This document shows, in pieces, positions 45,841-55,315 of a stretch of 64,000 nucleotides of DNA (position 1 is its first letter; each line of letters opens with the position of its first letter). A program made the translations under genes and the position numbers. Under the pieces are notes generated by a model, which saw only the letters and a program-made list of their open reading frames with translations, searched no databases and had not been told where the DNA came from. The DNA lies in contig NZ_BNED01000005.1 of the NCBI RefSeq assembly GCF_016755875.1, positions 1,798,001 to 1,862,000 of the forward strand, written 5' to 3'. Source of the DNA: Streptomyces spororaveus. GTDB taxonomy: Bacteria > Actinomycetota > Actinomycetes > Streptomycetales > Streptomycetaceae.

Positions 45841-45877
45841 CCCCTCCCCGGGGCCCAGCGCCTGCTGTGAAGTGCGA

Positions 45878-45911
45878 CGGGCCGGACCGGGTGATGCCCG
45901 GGTCCGGCCCC
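45878..45911. terminator. Terminator between convergent DUF1062 and GNAT genes
   Basis: GGGCCGGACC(CGGG-type) pairs with GGTCCGGCCC around GTGATG-type loop bases. It lies between the two convergent stops and can serve both. Confidence 0.8.
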
Positions 45912-45922
45912 TCCGCTCGTCT

Positions 45923-46801
45923 CTACAGGTCGAGCTGATACTGCCGTGTCGTGTGCGTGGGCAGGTAGCCGAGGCTGTCGCTGATGTGTCTCATGTGCGT
46001 GTTGCTGTCGGCGGTGTCGGTCAGGAGGCCGCCGAGGTCCGGGTAGTGCCCGCGGGCCTGGCGGATCGACTCGGCCTTCATCCAGCGGCCGAGGCCGTGT
46101 CCGCGGTGCTCAGGCAGCACGCCGGTGCCGTAGTGCTGGGCATCACCGGTGCCGCCGCCGGGCACGACGAGTTCGGTGAACCCGGCGATCGAGCCGTTGG
46201 AGGTGTCGACGGCGACGACGGTGTGCAGGTGGTCGCCGCGCTGTTCGACGGCCTTCGCCGCGGCCCGGACCCGGTCCACGTCCCAGGCCGTGGTGCCGTG
46301 GTCGGTGTCCTCCATGGGCATGTCGTCCATGGCGCGACGTGAGTCGGCGAAGGTCCGGGCGAGATCGTCGGGGACGGTTCCCCGCCAGGACGCCAGCCGG
46401 TAGCCGGGATGCGGACGCTCGATGATCTCTGCCAGGCAGGACATGTTCACATCGGCCAGGGGCAGGCGGGAGAACCTCAGGGTGAGGACCTTGCGGAAGC
46501 CGCGAGCCGGCAGGAAGTGGTCGCCGGGCGATCCTGCCCCGGCCTGCGCCACGACGCAGCGGCGGGTGTTGTCCCGGGCGGCGGCCACGGCGGTGTCGAG
46601 CAGCCGGGAGCCGACGCCCTTGCGGCGCTCCACGGGATGAACGTGGAGGGTCAGTTCGGCCAGGTGCGCTTGACCGCCGTCGAACAGGCGCAGAAAGGCC
46701 GTCCCGACGGGGTTGGCATCGGCGTCGGACGCCAACCACGCAAGGCGTCGGCTGTGCGCCCCATGAGCGGGGTCGGTCAGTGGGGTGATGTGGAGCGACA
46801 A
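45923..46801 (-). CDS. Double-GNAT N-acetyltransferase
   Basis: This 292-residue protein has two GNAT folds. The first acetyl-CoA motif is VERRKGVGSRLLDTAV (~ residues 55-75); the second is LPEHRGHGLGRWMKAESIRQ (~225-250). Such double-GNAT proteins act on small molecules or aminoglycoside-like compounds. The likely start is TTG 46801 behind GGAGA, lying inside a short leader reading frame in another frame. The substrate is unknown. Confidence 0.85.
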   Translation of the reverse strand: MSLHITPLTDPAHGAHSRRLAWLASDADANPVGTAFLRLFDGGQAHLAELTLHVHPVERRKGVGSRLLDTAVAAARDNTRRCVVAQAGAGSPGDHFLPARGFRKVLTLRFSRLPLADVNMSCLAEIIERPHPGYRLASWRGTVPDDLARTFADSRRAMDDMPMEDTDHGTTAWDVDRVRAAAKAVEQRGDHLHTVVAVDTSNGSIAGFTELVVPGGGTGDAQHYGTGVLPEHRGHGLGRWMKAESIRQARGHYPDLGGLLTDTADSNTHMRHISDSLGYLPTHTTRQYQLDL

Positions 46802-46869
46802 GGTGTCTCCGTCGTGAGGAGGTGGCAGAGGTCCGTACGCGGGCTCAACTGCTGGGCGCTCCTGCGCAT
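46777..46869 (-). CDS. Cysteine-containing leader peptide upstream of the GNAT gene
   Basis: A 30-residue frame starts at ATG 46869 with GAGGAGG upstream. It contains SPRTDLCHLLTTETPCR, which resembles the short Streptomyces leader peptides with a DLC...CR core. Its stop (46777) lies 25 bases inside the GNAT gene, so the GNAT start is read in another frame while the leader is still being translated. This suggests ribosome-mediated attenuation or coupling that responds to cysteine or another signal. It is a prediction from sequence only. Confidence 0.5.
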   Translation of the reverse strand: MRRSAQQLSPRTDLCHLLTTETPCRSTSPH

Positions 46870-47002
46870 GTGCTCCACACCTCCTCGTCGACAGTGCCGG
46901 TCCGGATCGACAGGGACGGCCGGGCGAAAGTAGCCGGTCTGTCGGGGCCTCGGCAAAGGGTTATCCGAAGGCTGCTGCGACCGCGGGTTCACAGCCGCTC
47001 GT

Positions 47003-48241
47003 TCACGGGCGCGACCGGCGTGCCCCTCGCAAGAGCACCGGGAGCCACAGGAGACATGCCAGCAGGGGGACCGCGGCGTAGGCGGCCATGCCCGCACCGG
47101 AGCCCAGCCCGTCCATGAGCGCGCCGAGGACGAGATAGCCGGTGCCGATGAACGCCGACTCCACGAACGCGATCATCGACAGCAGGCTCGCCCGGTGGCG
47201 CGACGGCACGGCCTCGTTGAACACGTTGTCCACGAGCACGGCGGTGATCTCGGGAATCCCGGCCAGGGCCAGGAACGCGGCGATGGTGACCCAGAGGATG
47301 CCGAGGCCGCTGAGGCCGAGTGCCGCGGCGAGCGTCAGGAGGGACACCGGGACGACGACCCGATACCCGATGCGCCGGTCCGCGCGGTCCGACAGCAGCG
47401 GAGTGAGCCCGCCGGCGAAGAACCCCGCCGATATGACCACGCTGACCCCTGCGGTGCCCGCTCCCTGATCGGAGAGGGTCTTCTGCGCGAAGATGATGTA
47501 CGGCGTCAAGGTCGCATGCATCAATCCGGACACCACGACAAGCGTCACGAGCGCCGGCGTGGCGACCCGAAGCACCGCCCGCCACGCTGTGGCGTCGCCG
47601 TGCTCCTCGGCTCCGTCCCGCTCGTCCACCGCGTCCGCGCCGCGGATCTCGGGCACCCGTGACATCAGCACCACCACGGCCAGGACGAGGCACGCCGCCG
47701 AACCGGCGTAGACGACTCCCCAGGAGAACTGCTGCAGTTGGCCGCCGAGGACGATGGCGACTCCCGAGGTGACCGTACCGAGCATGGTGAACCGGGACTT
47801 GATCGTGACGTAGCCGGCCGTTGCGCCACGACGTACGAGCAGGTCGTACAGCAGGGCGGTGTCCGAGCCGGATACGCATGCCATGCCCACGCCCTGGCCG
47901 ATGAACAGCGCGAGGAACACCCGGTAGTCGGAGGTCGCCACCTGACCGAGGAGGCATCCGGCCACCAGCACCTGGCCGGTCACGATGCCGGCACGCCTGC
48001 CGATGCGGTCGGCGATGATTCCCGTCGGCAACTCCGCAAGTCCGCCGACCAGGTAGAGCAGCGTCTGAAGGAGGGCCACCTGCCCGGCGGAGAAGCCCCG
48101 CTGCTGCAGGAAAATGACGAACACACCACGCTGGAAGAGCGAGTTGGCGAGCACGGCGTAGACGTAGAACGGGCGCGTGACACTTCGTGCCGCGTCGTCG
48201 ACCGCAGCCGATCCGCCCGGGGCCTCCGTGGTGCCGGTCAC
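47003..48241 (-). CDS. MFS transporter
   Basis: This 412-residue protein starts at GTG 48241 behind AGGGA; the longer open frame upstream is not gene-like. It has ~12 membrane helices, an MFS loop ADRIGRRAGIVTG between helices 2 and 3, and SDRADRRIGYRVVV in the second half. The pattern fits the MFS_1 drug or metabolite exporter group. It is 133 bp before the GNAT leader frame, so they are on one strand but may not share a transcript. Confidence 0.88.
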   Translation of the reverse strand: MTGTTEAPGGSAAVDDAARSVTRPFYVYAVLANSLFQRGVFVIFLQQRGFSAGQVALLQTLLYLVGGLAELPTGIIADRIGRRAGIVTGQVLVAGCLLGQVATSDYRVFLALFIGQGVGMACVSGSDTALLYDLLVRRGATAGYVTIKSRFTMLGTVTSGVAIVLGGQLQQFSWGVVYAGSAACLVLAVVVLMSRVPEIRGADAVDERDGAEEHGDATAWRAVLRVATPALVTLVVVSGLMHATLTPYIIFAQKTLSDQGAGTAGVSVVISAGFFAGGLTPLLSDRADRRIGYRVVVPVSLLTLAAALGLSGLGILWVTIAAFLALAGIPEITAVLVDNVFNEAVPSRHRASLLSMIAFVESAFIGTGYLVLGALMDGLGSGAGMAAYAAVPLLACLLWLPVLLRGARRSRP

Positions 48242-48397
48242 GCCGCGGGCTCCCTGGAGACTCCGGTGGTCATCGGTGTGGGGCCTCCGGCGCCGACCGG
48301 AACCTCCCGTCCGTACTGCGCGCAGGATAGGGGGCCGGCCATCCGCTCGTCGAGGACGAACCGGGCGGGCTCGGAAGGGCACGGGCCGGAACGGCGA

Positions 48398-48433
48398 AGC
48401 CCGCCCCGGGGGTGTCGGCCCCCGGGGCGGGCT
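48398..48433. terminator. Terminator behind the allantoin operon
   Basis: AGCCCGCCCCGGGGG and CCCCCGGGGCGGGCT pair perfectly around a 6-base loop. It lies just downstream of the alc stop. Confidence 0.85.
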
Positions 48434-48446
48434 CCACGCGCATCTC

Positions 48447-49565
48447 CTAGCCGCCGAGCTCCTGGTGACGGGCGGTCAGCGCGGCCGCGCCGGCTTCCGT
48501 CAGGGAGCCGTACAGGCGCAGGCGGGAGAAGCCGCCGTCCGGGAAGATGTCGATCCGGACGTGCGTGCCGACCGCCGGGGCGTCCAGGACGAAGCGGTGG
48601 TTGGTGTCGGGCTGCAGGCGGGTGCGCGGCAGGAACTCCGTCCACTCGCCCTCCTCCCCGGTCTTGACCGACAGCGAGGCCCAGCCGGCCGAGTTGCCCT
48701 TGAGGTACGCGGTGTCGATCTCGACGGCGCGGATCTCGGACTCGGCGACGAGCTGGTAGCGGATCCAGTCGTTGCCGTTGTCGCGGCGGCGCGCGGTCTC
48801 CCAGCCGTCGTCCATCTTGCGGGAGCGGCCCGGGTTGATGGTGTTGGTCGGCGGGGAGTAGAAGCGGTTGGAGGCGTCCTGGACGGAGCCGCCGTTCTCC
48901 AGGGCCGCCACGTCGAAGGAGCCGAGCGCGTCGAGCCACTTCGGGTCGGGCAGGACCTCGCCGTAGACGCGCAGGCGGGCGATGCCGCCGTCGGGGTGCT
49001 GGTTGACGCGCAGGTGGGTGAAACGCTGCTCCACGTCCACCTCGAAGCCGTTGGCCGCGTGGCCGCCGACCGCCGTGCGGGGCACGACGGTCGTCCACTT
49101 CACGTCGTCGCCCTGGAGCTCCTCCGGGGTCGGCGCGAGGGCGCCCGCCCAGTTGGTCGCCTCGACGGAGACGGCCTGCGGCATGTTGCCGCGGAAGTGC
49201 GCGGTGTCGACGACGATGCCGCGGATGACGCCGGGGGCGCCCAGGCGTACGAGCGCCCAGTCGTGGTCCTCGGCGGTCGGCCAGGGCTGGGTGGCGGAGA
49301 CGCCGCGGCGGCGGCGGGTCTCCCAGCCGTCCATGACCTTGCCCTTGTGGCCGAAGTCCTCGGGGTCGAAGTGCGCGGCCTCGGAGATCAGCAGGTTCTC
49401 GCGCTGCGCGAAGAACTCGTCGTTGGCGGCGATGACACCGGCGCCCAGCTCACGGGCGGCGAGGTTCGCGTACTGGGTGAACGGGAAGTCCGCGGTGCGG
49501 TAGTCCGCGTACGGGTCGCCGCCTCCGTACGGGTTCGCGTTACCGGTGAAGGATTCAATCGCCAC
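48447..49565 (-). CDS. alc: Allantoicase
   Basis: This 372-residue protein has two repeated allantoicase domains; each carries the motif GWETxRRR (MDGWETRRRRG in the first half, DDGWETARRRDN in the second). It splits allantoate into ureidoglycolate and urea. The start is GTG 49565, 3 bp after the allB stop, so it is co-transcribed with allB. The full length is normal. The downstream product glyoxylate could feed malate synthase encoded at 59148. Confidence 0.95.
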   Translation of the reverse strand: MAIESFTGNANPYGGGDPYADYRTADFPFTQYANLAARELGAGVIAANDEFFAQRENLLISEAAHFDPEDFGHKGKVMDGWETRRRRGVSATQPWPTAEDHDWALVRLGAPGVIRGIVVDTAHFRGNMPQAVSVEATNWAGALAPTPEELQGDDVKWTTVVPRTAVGGHAANGFEVDVEQRFTHLRVNQHPDGGIARLRVYGEVLPDPKWLDALGSFDVAALENGGSVQDASNRFYSPPTNTINPGRSRKMDDGWETARRRDNGNDWIRYQLVAESEIRAVEIDTAYLKGNSAGWASLSVKTGEEGEWTEFLPRTRLQPDTNHRFVLDAPAVGTHVRIDIFPDGGFSRLRLYGSLTEAGAAALTARHQELGG

Positions 49566-49568
49566 TGG

Positions 49569-50912
49569 TCAGTTCTGCCTTTCGAGGAGGAGGCCCGTGG
49601 GCTCGGTCGGGGTGCCGTGGTCGGCGATATGCGTGCCGCGCAGCCAGGCGGACTTCACGACGCCGTGCAGGGTCTTGCCCGCGTACGCCGTGACCTGGTT
49701 GCGGTGGTGGAGCTCGGCCGGGTCCACAGTGAACGTTTCTTCAGGGGCCAGGACGGCGAAGTCGGCGTCGCGGCCGACCTCGATCGCGCCCTTTTGGCCG
49801 AGGCCGGCGAGGGCGGCCGGGGCGGCGGACATCCAGCGGACGACGTCCTCCAGGGTCCGGCCGCGGCGGCGCGCCTCGGTCCAGATGGCGGGCAGGCCCA
49901 GCTGGAGGGAGGAGATGCCGCCCCACGCGGTGGAGAAGTCGCTGGTCTTCAGGTCCGCGGTGGAGGGCGAGTGGTCGGAGACGATGCAGTCGATCGTGCC
50001 GTCGGCGAGCGCGTCCCACAGGAGGTCCTGGTTGGCGGCCTCACGGATGGGCGGGCAGCACTTGAACTCGCTGGCGCCGTCCGGCACTTCCTCGGCCGTC
50101 AGGGTGAGGTAGTGCGGGCAGGACTCGACGGTGATGCGGACGCCCTCGGCCTTGGCGGCGGCGATCAGCGGCAGCGCGTCGGAGGAGGACAGGTGCAGGA
50201 CGTGGACGCGGGCGTTCAGCCGCTTGGCCTGGGCGATCAGGTTGCCGATCGCGGTGTTCTCGGCGTCGCGCGGCCGGGAGGCGAGGAAGTCGGCGTACTT
50301 GGGGCCCGGGACGACGGGAGCGGCGTCCAGATGGTGCGGGTCCTCGGCGTGCACGATCAGCAGGCCGCCGAAGCCGGTGATCTCGGCGAGGGATGCCGCC
50401 AGCTGCTCCTGGTCGAGCTCGGGGAACTCGTCCACGCCCGAGGGCGACAGGAAGCACTTGAAGCCGTAGACGCCGGCGTCGTGCAGCGGGCGCAGGTCCT
50501 TGACGTTGTCGGGCAGGGCGCCACCCCAGAAGCCGACGTCCACGTGCGCCTTGGCGCGGGCGACCTCCTGCTTGACGCGCAGGTTGCCGGTCGTCGTGGT
50601 CGGCGGCAGGGAGTTCAGCGGCATGTCGAGGATCGTGGTGATCCCGCCGGCGGCCGCGGCGCGGGTGGCCGTCCAGAAGCCCTCCCATTCGGTGCGGCCC
50701 GGGTCGTTCACGTGGACGTGGGTGTCGACCAGGCCGGGGAGCAGGACGTCGTCGCCGAAGTCCTCCAGCCGGGCTCCGGCCGGTACCTCGGCGTCGTGCG
50801 CCAGCACGGCCGCGATCTTCCCGCCGGCGACGGCCACCGAAGCGGCGCGCGTCCCCTCGGGGGTGATGACGCGCGTCGAGCGCAGTACCAGTTCCACAGC
50901 CACGTCGGCCAC
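49569..50912 (-). CDS. allB: Allantoinase
   Basis: This 447-residue cyclic amidohydrolase starts at GTG 50912 behind GGGGAGG; a longer frame to 51020 lacks a good ribosome site. Metal ligands: the HxH pair in [18 protein letters not shown], the modified Lys in [10 protein letters not shown], a His in IVHAEDPHH, a His in VLHLSSSD, and an Asp in IVSDHSPS. It opens allantoin to allantoate. It is first in the allB-alc operon, and its promoter is shared with the divergent allR, where three AllR-like palindromes are seen. Confidence 0.95.
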   Translation of the reverse strand: MADVAVELVLRSTRVITPEGTRAASVAVAGGKIAAVLAHDAEVPAGARLEDFGDDVLLPGLVDTHVHVNDPGRTEWEGFWTATRAAAAGGITTILDMPLNSLPPTTTTGNLRVKQEVARAKAHVDVGFWGGALPDNVKDLRPLHDAGVYGFKCFLSPSGVDEFPELDQEQLAASLAEITGFGGLLIVHAEDPHHLDAAPVVPGPKYADFLASRPRDAENTAIGNLIAQAKRLNARVHVLHLSSSDALPLIAAAKAEGVRITVESCPHYLTLTAEEVPDGASEFKCCPPIREAANQDLLWDALADGTIDCIVSDHSPSTADLKTSDFSTAWGGISSLQLGLPAIWTEARRRGRTLEDVVRWMSAAPAALAGLGQKGAIEVGRDADFAVLAPEETFTVDPAELHHRNQVTAYAGKTLHGVVKSAWLRGTHIADHGTPTEPTGLLLERQN

Positions 50913-50930
50913 CGGAACCTCCCCATCTAC

Positions 50931-50945
50931 TTCCACAGAGCGAAA
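50931..50945. promoter_or_regulatory. AllR-like operator next to allB
   Basis: TTCCACAGAGCGAAA shares TTCCAC and GAA-type end with the sites at 51040 and 58984. It is a degenerate palindrome, 18 bp upstream of the allB start, so it would block the allB promoter or early elongation. Confidence 0.5.
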
Positions 50946-51039
50946 TTCAACGTTCTGTTGACGGAGTCTTCCCGGCGATCGTGACCCAGTCAAGAGCGCC
51001 CGGACGGACCACTGACACACCGGGACCGCAATTGGAGGT

Positions 51040-51075
51040 TTCCACAGGATGGAATTAAGATTTCGCTATACAGAA
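51040..51075. promoter_or_regulatory. Tandem AllR-like operator pair upstream of allR
   Basis: TTCCACAGGATGGAA (51040-51054) is a perfect TTCCA-n5-TGGAA palindrome. TTTCGCTATACAGAA (51061-51075) follows 21 bp later, two helical turns, as a weaker copy. A matching pair with the same spacing precedes aceB at 58984. Confidence 0.65.
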
Positions 51076-51239
51076 TGTAGCTACCACCACCGGGATCGAG
51101 CGGATAACTTCCCGAGGACGTCCCCCACCAGGACAAACCCTCTCTGACCGGCGACGACGACCTTGACCCCGACACTGGGGCAGACGCCGACCGCCGGGTA
51201 GGCTGCTCCCTTGCCTGCCAGCACCGAAAGGACCGCGCC

Positions 51240-52043
51240 GTGCCGACGTCCAGCGCCAGCACCACCGACGCTTCCTCGAAGACCCCCGCCGCCAGCGGTG
51301 GCGTCCAGTCCCTTGAGCGCGCCTTCGACCTGCTCGAACGTATGGCCGACGCCGGGGGCGAGGTCGGCCTCAGCGAGCTCTCCGCCGCCAGCGGTCTGCC
51401 TCTGCCCACGATCCACCGCCTGATGCGCACCCTGGTGGCCTGCGGCTACGTACGCCAGCAGCCCAACCGACGGTACTCCCTCGGCCCCCGTCTGATCCGC
51501 CTCGGCGAGTCCGCGTCGCGCCTGCTGGGTACCTGGGCCCGCCCCTACCTCGCCCGTCTGGTCGAGGAGACCGGGGAGACGGCGAACATGGCCCTCCTCG
51601 ACGGTGACGAGATCGTCTACGTCGCCCAGGTGCCGTCGAAGCACTCCATGCGCATGTTCACCGAGGTCGGCCGCCGCGTGCTGCCGCACTCCACGGGCGT
51701 GGGCAAGGCACTGCTCGCCCACACCCCGGCCGACGAGGTACGGGCCCTGCTGGCCCGCACCGGGATGCCGGCGGCGACCGAGAAGACCATCACCACGCCC
51801 GAGGGCTTCCTCGACGCGCTGGAGCAGGTCCGCAAGGTGGGCTACGCGGTCGACGACAACGAGCAGGAGATAGGGGTCCGCTGCCTCGCCGTGTCGGTGC
51901 CGAACTCGCCGACCGCCGCCGCGATCTCCATCTCCGGTCCGGCGGGCCGGGTCACGGAGGCCGTGGCCGAGTCCTTCGTACCGATCCTGCAGGGCGTGGC
52001 CGCCGAGCTGTCGGTGGCCCTGGCCAACCAGAGCCCCGCGTAG
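51240..52043 (+). CDS. allR: IclR-family regulator, AllR orthologue
   Basis: This 267-residue protein has an IclR winged helix (GVQSLERAFDLLERMADAGGEVGLSELSAASGLPLPTIHRLMRTLVACGYV) and the C-terminal effector-binding domain (GRRVLPHSTGVGKALLA, and the C-terminal VGVRCLAVSV-type Cys loop). It is divergent from allB, as in S. coelicolor, where AllR represses allantoin genes and responds to allantoate. Palindromes in its promoter and before aceB are probable targets. It ends in a strong terminator. Confidence 0.92.
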   Translation: MPTSSASTTDASSKTPAASGGVQSLERAFDLLERMADAGGEVGLSELSAASGLPLPTIHRLMRTLVACGYVRQQPNRRYSLGPRLIRLGESASRLLGTWARPYLARLVEETGETANMALLDGDEIVYVAQVPSKHSMRMFTEVGRRVLPHSTGVGKALLAHTPADEVRALLARTGMPAATEKTITTPEGFLDALEQVRKVGYAVDDNEQEIGVRCLAVSVPNSPTAAAISISGPAGRVTEAVAESFVPILQGVAAELSVALANQSPA

Positions 52044-52069
52044 GTCCGCGAAGGCCGCGCAGGTCCGCG

Positions 52070-52114
52070 AAAGGCCCCGGCCGCCCCTTGCTCCAAGGGG
52101 CGGCCGGGGCCTTT
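52070..52114. terminator. Strong bidirectional terminator after allR
   Basis: AAAGGCCCCGGCCGCCCCTT and AAGGGGCGGCCGGGGCCTTT are a perfect 20-bp stem with a 5-base loop, between the convergent allR and ABC ATPase genes. Confidence 0.93.
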
Positions 52115-52125
52115 CCGTACGCCGC

Positions 52126-52812
52126 TCAGGGCACCGGGGCCGGGCACGGCGTCAGGCTGCCGTCCGTCATCGTCGCCGTACGGTCCATCCGCTCCAGGTG
52201 GGCGCGGTCGTGCGTGACCAGCACCGTGGCCGTGGAGCGCTCCCGGGTCAGGGTGACCAGCAGGTCGAGCACCGCCGCCCCGCGCTCGTGGTCGAGCGCG
52301 CTGGTCGGCTCGTCGACCAGCAGCACCGCGGGCTCGTTCACCAGGGCGCGGGCGATGTTGATCCGCTGCCGCTGGCCCCCGGAGAGCTGGTGGGGCCGTT
52401 TGTCGGCCTTGTCGGCGAGACCCACCGCGTCCAGCAGCTCCAGCGCCCGCCGGCGCAGCGCACGCGCGGGGCGGCCGGAGAGGTGCGCCATGACCTGGAG
52501 CTGTTCGGCGGCGGTCAGCGAGGCCAGCAGGTTGGGCTGCTGGAAGACGATGCCGATCTTCTCCCGGCGCAGGGCCGACTTCTCGGCGGGCCCGAGCGCC
52601 GTGGTGTCCTGACCCGCGACGACGACCCGCCCGGAGTCCGGGGTGACGAGGGTGGCGGCGACCGCGAGCAGGCTGGACTTGCCGGAGCCGGAGGGGCCGA
52701 TGACCGCCGTCAGCGTGCCGGCGGGCACCTCCAGGCCGACCGCGTCGAGGGCGGTGAGCCGGCTCTCGCCGTCGGGGTAGGTCAGCGTGACGTCGTGGAC
52801 GAGCAGGGTCAT
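52126..52812 (-). CDS. ABC exporter ATPase (MacB/LolD type)
   Basis: This 228-residue ATPase has Walker [11 protein letters not shown]-loop FQQPNLL, signature LSGGQRQRINIARAL, Walker [12 protein letters not shown] and H-loop THDR. It pairs with the FtsX-type permease encoded upstream, whose stop overlaps its start by 4 bp. Such exporters often remove antibiotics or lipids and are paired with a two-component system, as here on the other strand. Confidence 0.93.
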   Translation of the reverse strand: MTLLVHDVTLTYPDGESRLTALDAVGLEVPAGTLTAVIGPSGSGKSSLLAVAATLVTPDSGRVVVAGQDTTALGPAEKSALRREKIGIVFQQPNLLASLTAAEQLQVMAHLSGRPARALRRRALELLDAVGLADKADKRPHQLSGGQRQRINIARALVNEPAVLLVDEPTSALDHERGAAVLDLLVTLTRERSTATVLVTHDRAHLERMDRTATMTDGSLTPCPAPVP

Positions 52813-53897
52813 CGGGCGCTCCCGAGGGCGGTCAGCGGGTCGACGGCGGTGATCCGCCGGATGGACAGGGCGGCGCCCAGCGCGCCCAGCAGGATCATGA
52901 TCGCGGCGGGGACGAGCACCGTGGCGGGGTCGAGGACGAAGGGCACGGGACCGCCGCTGATCAGCACGCCGAAGCCGGCGGCGAGCGCGGTGCCCAGCCC
53001 GGTACCGATGGCGAGCATCACGACGGCCTGGCCGAGGGCGTCCTTCAGGAGGTACGGGGTGGAGGCACCCAGTGCCTTCAGAACGGCGATGTCACCGCTG
53101 CGCTGGATCGTCCAGACCGTGAAGAAGGCCCCTATCACCAGGGCGGAGATGACGAACAGGAAGCCCCGCATCAGCTGCAGCGAACCGTTCTCGGCCTGGT
53201 ACGACCCTATGGCGCCCAGGGCCTCGTCCACGGTCCCCGCCTTGGTCCCGGCGGCCTTGTCCGCCGCCCCGAGGTCCACGCCGCTGCCGCCGGAGACGGC
53301 GACGACGGTGGCGAGGGTGTCGATGGAGGTACCGGGGTTTCCGACGCGCTGCCAGTCGTTGAGGTCCATCCAGACGACCGGGGTGTGACTGTAGGAGGCG
53401 GTTCCGGACACGCCGGCCACGGTCAGCTCCAGCGGGCCGATCCTGAGCCTGGCCCCGGCGGTCGGGCCGCCCAGTTCCCTGGCCGCCTTCTCGGTGAGGA
53501 CCACCTGGCCCTGGGTGAGGCCGGCGTTCCGGGGCGCGAGCCCTCCGGCGGGGTCCACCCCGAAGACCGAGACCGCGGCGGTACGCCCGCCCGAGACGGC
53601 GTTGGTGGTGCGGATGCCGAGCGGCTGCGCCCCCTTCACCCCGGGCTGCTCACGCCAGGCGAGCCAGGCGGACTCGGGCACCTGGGAGCTGGTGAAGGAC
53701 ACCTTCTGGTCCCCCGTGGGCGCGGCGAAGGCCAGGTGCGTGGCGGGCAGGCCGGTGATGGCCGAGATGTTCTCCCGGGCCAGGCCCGAGGTGAGCCCGG
53801 ACAGCAGGCCCACCAGCAGCGTGATGAGCAGGACGACCGAACCCATGAGGGCGAATCGGCCCTTGGCGAACCGTAGATCTCTCCATGCGACGAACAT
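52809..53897 (-). CDS. FtsX-type ABC exporter permease
   Basis: This 362-residue protein starts at ATG 53897. It has an N-terminal membrane helix (FALMGSVVLLITLLVGLLSGL), a large extracellular domain (~40-220), and a C-terminal trio of helices typical of FtsX/MacB permeases (GFLFVISALVIGAFFTVWTIQ; VVMLAIGTGLGTALAAGFGVLI; VLVPAAIMILLGALGAAL). It forms a dimeric exporter with the ATPase. It faces a two-component system across 134 bp. Confidence 0.9.
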   Translation of the reverse strand: MFVAWRDLRFAKGRFALMGSVVLLITLLVGLLSGLTSGLARENISAITGLPATHLAFAAPTGDQKVSFTSSQVPESAWLAWREQPGVKGAQPLGIRTTNAVSGGRTAAVSVFGVDPAGGLAPRNAGLTQGQVVLTEKAARELGGPTAGARLRIGPLELTVAGVSGTASYSHTPVVWMDLNDWQRVGNPGTSIDTLATVVAVSGGSGVDLGAADKAAGTKAGTVDEALGAIGSYQAENGSLQLMRGFLFVISALVIGAFFTVWTIQRSGDIAVLKALGASTPYLLKDALGQAVVMLAIGTGLGTALAAGFGVLISGGPVPFVLDPATVLVPAAIMILLGALGAALSIRRITAVDPLTALGSAR

Positions 53898-54031
53898 GTC
53901 CCCCACCTTGGTCTTCCGCGTGGGCACAAGGCATCGCGCCACAGTAGGGATCCTCGTATCGAAGGGTGCGTCCGGACATCAAACTTTCGGTTGACCGGGG
54001 TCGGTCCGCCCCCGCTTACGCTGGTCCGGAC

Positions 54032-55315
54032 ATGACTGCTCCCGCTCCGCCCGTCTCCCCCGCCTCCCCCTCCCCCGCCACGCGTGCCCTGACGCCCGTG
54101 TCGAAGGTGCTGCGGCTGTGCCTGCACGCGCTGCTCCTCGGCCTGCTCGCGCTCGCCGCCGGGCGGGCCGTCGCCGACTCCGCGCCCCGGTCCGGCTGGG
54201 TGATCGCCGCCTGCGCGGTGCTCGCCGCCGTCTACGCGGGCGGCGTACGGGCCCCCGCGGTGCACAGCTCGCCGCGCGCCGGGGCGCTGTGGCTGGCCGG
54301 CCTCGGCGCGGTCTGGGCGGGCCTGCTCGTGGTCTCCTCCGACGGGCTGTGGATCGCCTTCCCGCTGTACTTCCTGGAGCTGCACCTGCTGCGGCTGCGC
54401 TGGGGGGTCGCGGCCGTCGCGGTGACCGCCTGCGCGGCCATCGGCGGGTTCGTCGCGCACAGCGGCGCGGCCACCCCCGGGGCCTTCCTCGGGCCGCTGC
54501 TGGGCGGGGCGGTGGCGGTGGCGACCGTACTGGGCTACCAGGCGCTGTACCGCGAGAGCGAGCGCCGCCGGGAGCTGATCGAGGAGCTGATCACCACCCG
54601 GGCCGAGCTGGCCGCGGCCGAGCGGGGCGCGGGGATCCTGGCCGAGCGGGAACGGCTGGCCCGGGAGATCCACGACACCCTCGCCCAGGGGCTGTCCTCG
54701 ATCCAGCTGCTGCTGCGGGCGGCCGAGCGGGCACTGCCGCCGCAGGCTCCGGCGCTGGAGCACATCGCCCGGGCGCGCGGGGCGGCCCAGGAGAACCTCG
54801 CCGAGGCGCGCCGCTTCGTACGGGCCCTCACCCCGCCGGACCTGGAGCGCGGGTCGCTCGCGGCCGCGCTGGAGCGGCTGTGCGCGGGGATCCCGGGACC
54901 GCGCGTGCGGTTCTCGCTGATCGGCAGCCCGCGGGTGCTGCCCACGCCGTACGAGGTGGCCCTGCTGCGGATCGCCCAGTCGGCGCTGGCCAATGTGGTG
55001 CGGCACGCGCGGGCCGGGCGCGCCGAGATCACCCTGACGTTCATGGACGCCTCGGTCACCCTGGACGTCGTCGACGACGGGCACGGCTTCGACCCCGCGT
55101 CGGTGTCACCCGGCGCGGCGGGCTCCGGCGACGGGGGCTTCGGGCTGCCCGCGATGCGCTCGCGGGCCGAGACCCTGGGCGGGCTGTTCACCGTGGAGTC
55201 CGACCCCGGCCAGGGCACCGCCGTGGCCGTCACCCTGCCGCTGCCCCTGGAGCACCTGGAGCACGCGGACCGCGCGGAACACGCGGACCGTCCGGACGCC
55301 GTGGAGGCCCTGTGA
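54032..55315 (+). CDS. NarL-type sensor histidine kinase of the exporter
   Basis: This 427-residue kinase starts at ATG 54032; no strong ribosome site is seen and the message may be leaderless. The first ~165 residues contain several membrane helices. Then comes a linker helix and the HisKA_3 motif EREIHDTLAQGLSS with His214, and an HATPase with N box (SQALANVVRHARAG) and G box (DDGHGFDPASV, GGFGLPAMRSRAETLGG). The partner is the overlapping LuxR-type regulator. Detects a signal linked to the divergent exporter, by context. Confidence 0.93.
   Translation: MTAPAPPVSPASPSPATRALTPVSKVLRLCLHALLLGLLALAAGRAVADSAPRSGWVIAACAVLAAVYAGGVRAPAVHSSPRAGALWLAGLGAVWAGLLVVSSDGLWIAFPLYFLELHLLRLRWGVAAVAVTACAAIGGFVAHSGAATPGAFLGPLLGGAVAVATVLGYQALYRESERRRELIEELITTRAELAAAERGAGILAERERLAREIHDTLAQGLSSIQLLLRAAERALPPQAPALEHIARARGAAQENLAEARRFVRALTPPDLERGSLAAALERLCAGIPGPRVRFSLIGSPRVLPTPYEVALLRIAQSALANVVRHARAGRAEITLTFMDASVTLDVVDDGHGFDPASVSPGAAGSGDGGFGLPAMRSRAETLGGLFTVESDPGQGTAVAVTLPLPLEHLEHADRAEHADRPDAVEAL

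Larger units (their letters stand above)
50913..51239. other. allB/allR divergent control region (>300 bp without a gene)
   Basis: This 327-bp gap is AT-rich for the genome and holds the two promoters. It contains the operator-like palindromes listed at 50931, 51040 and 51061. The part next to allR (about 51090-51239) shows no other clear feature beyond the ribosome-site region before ATG/GTG 51240. Confidence 0.7.
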
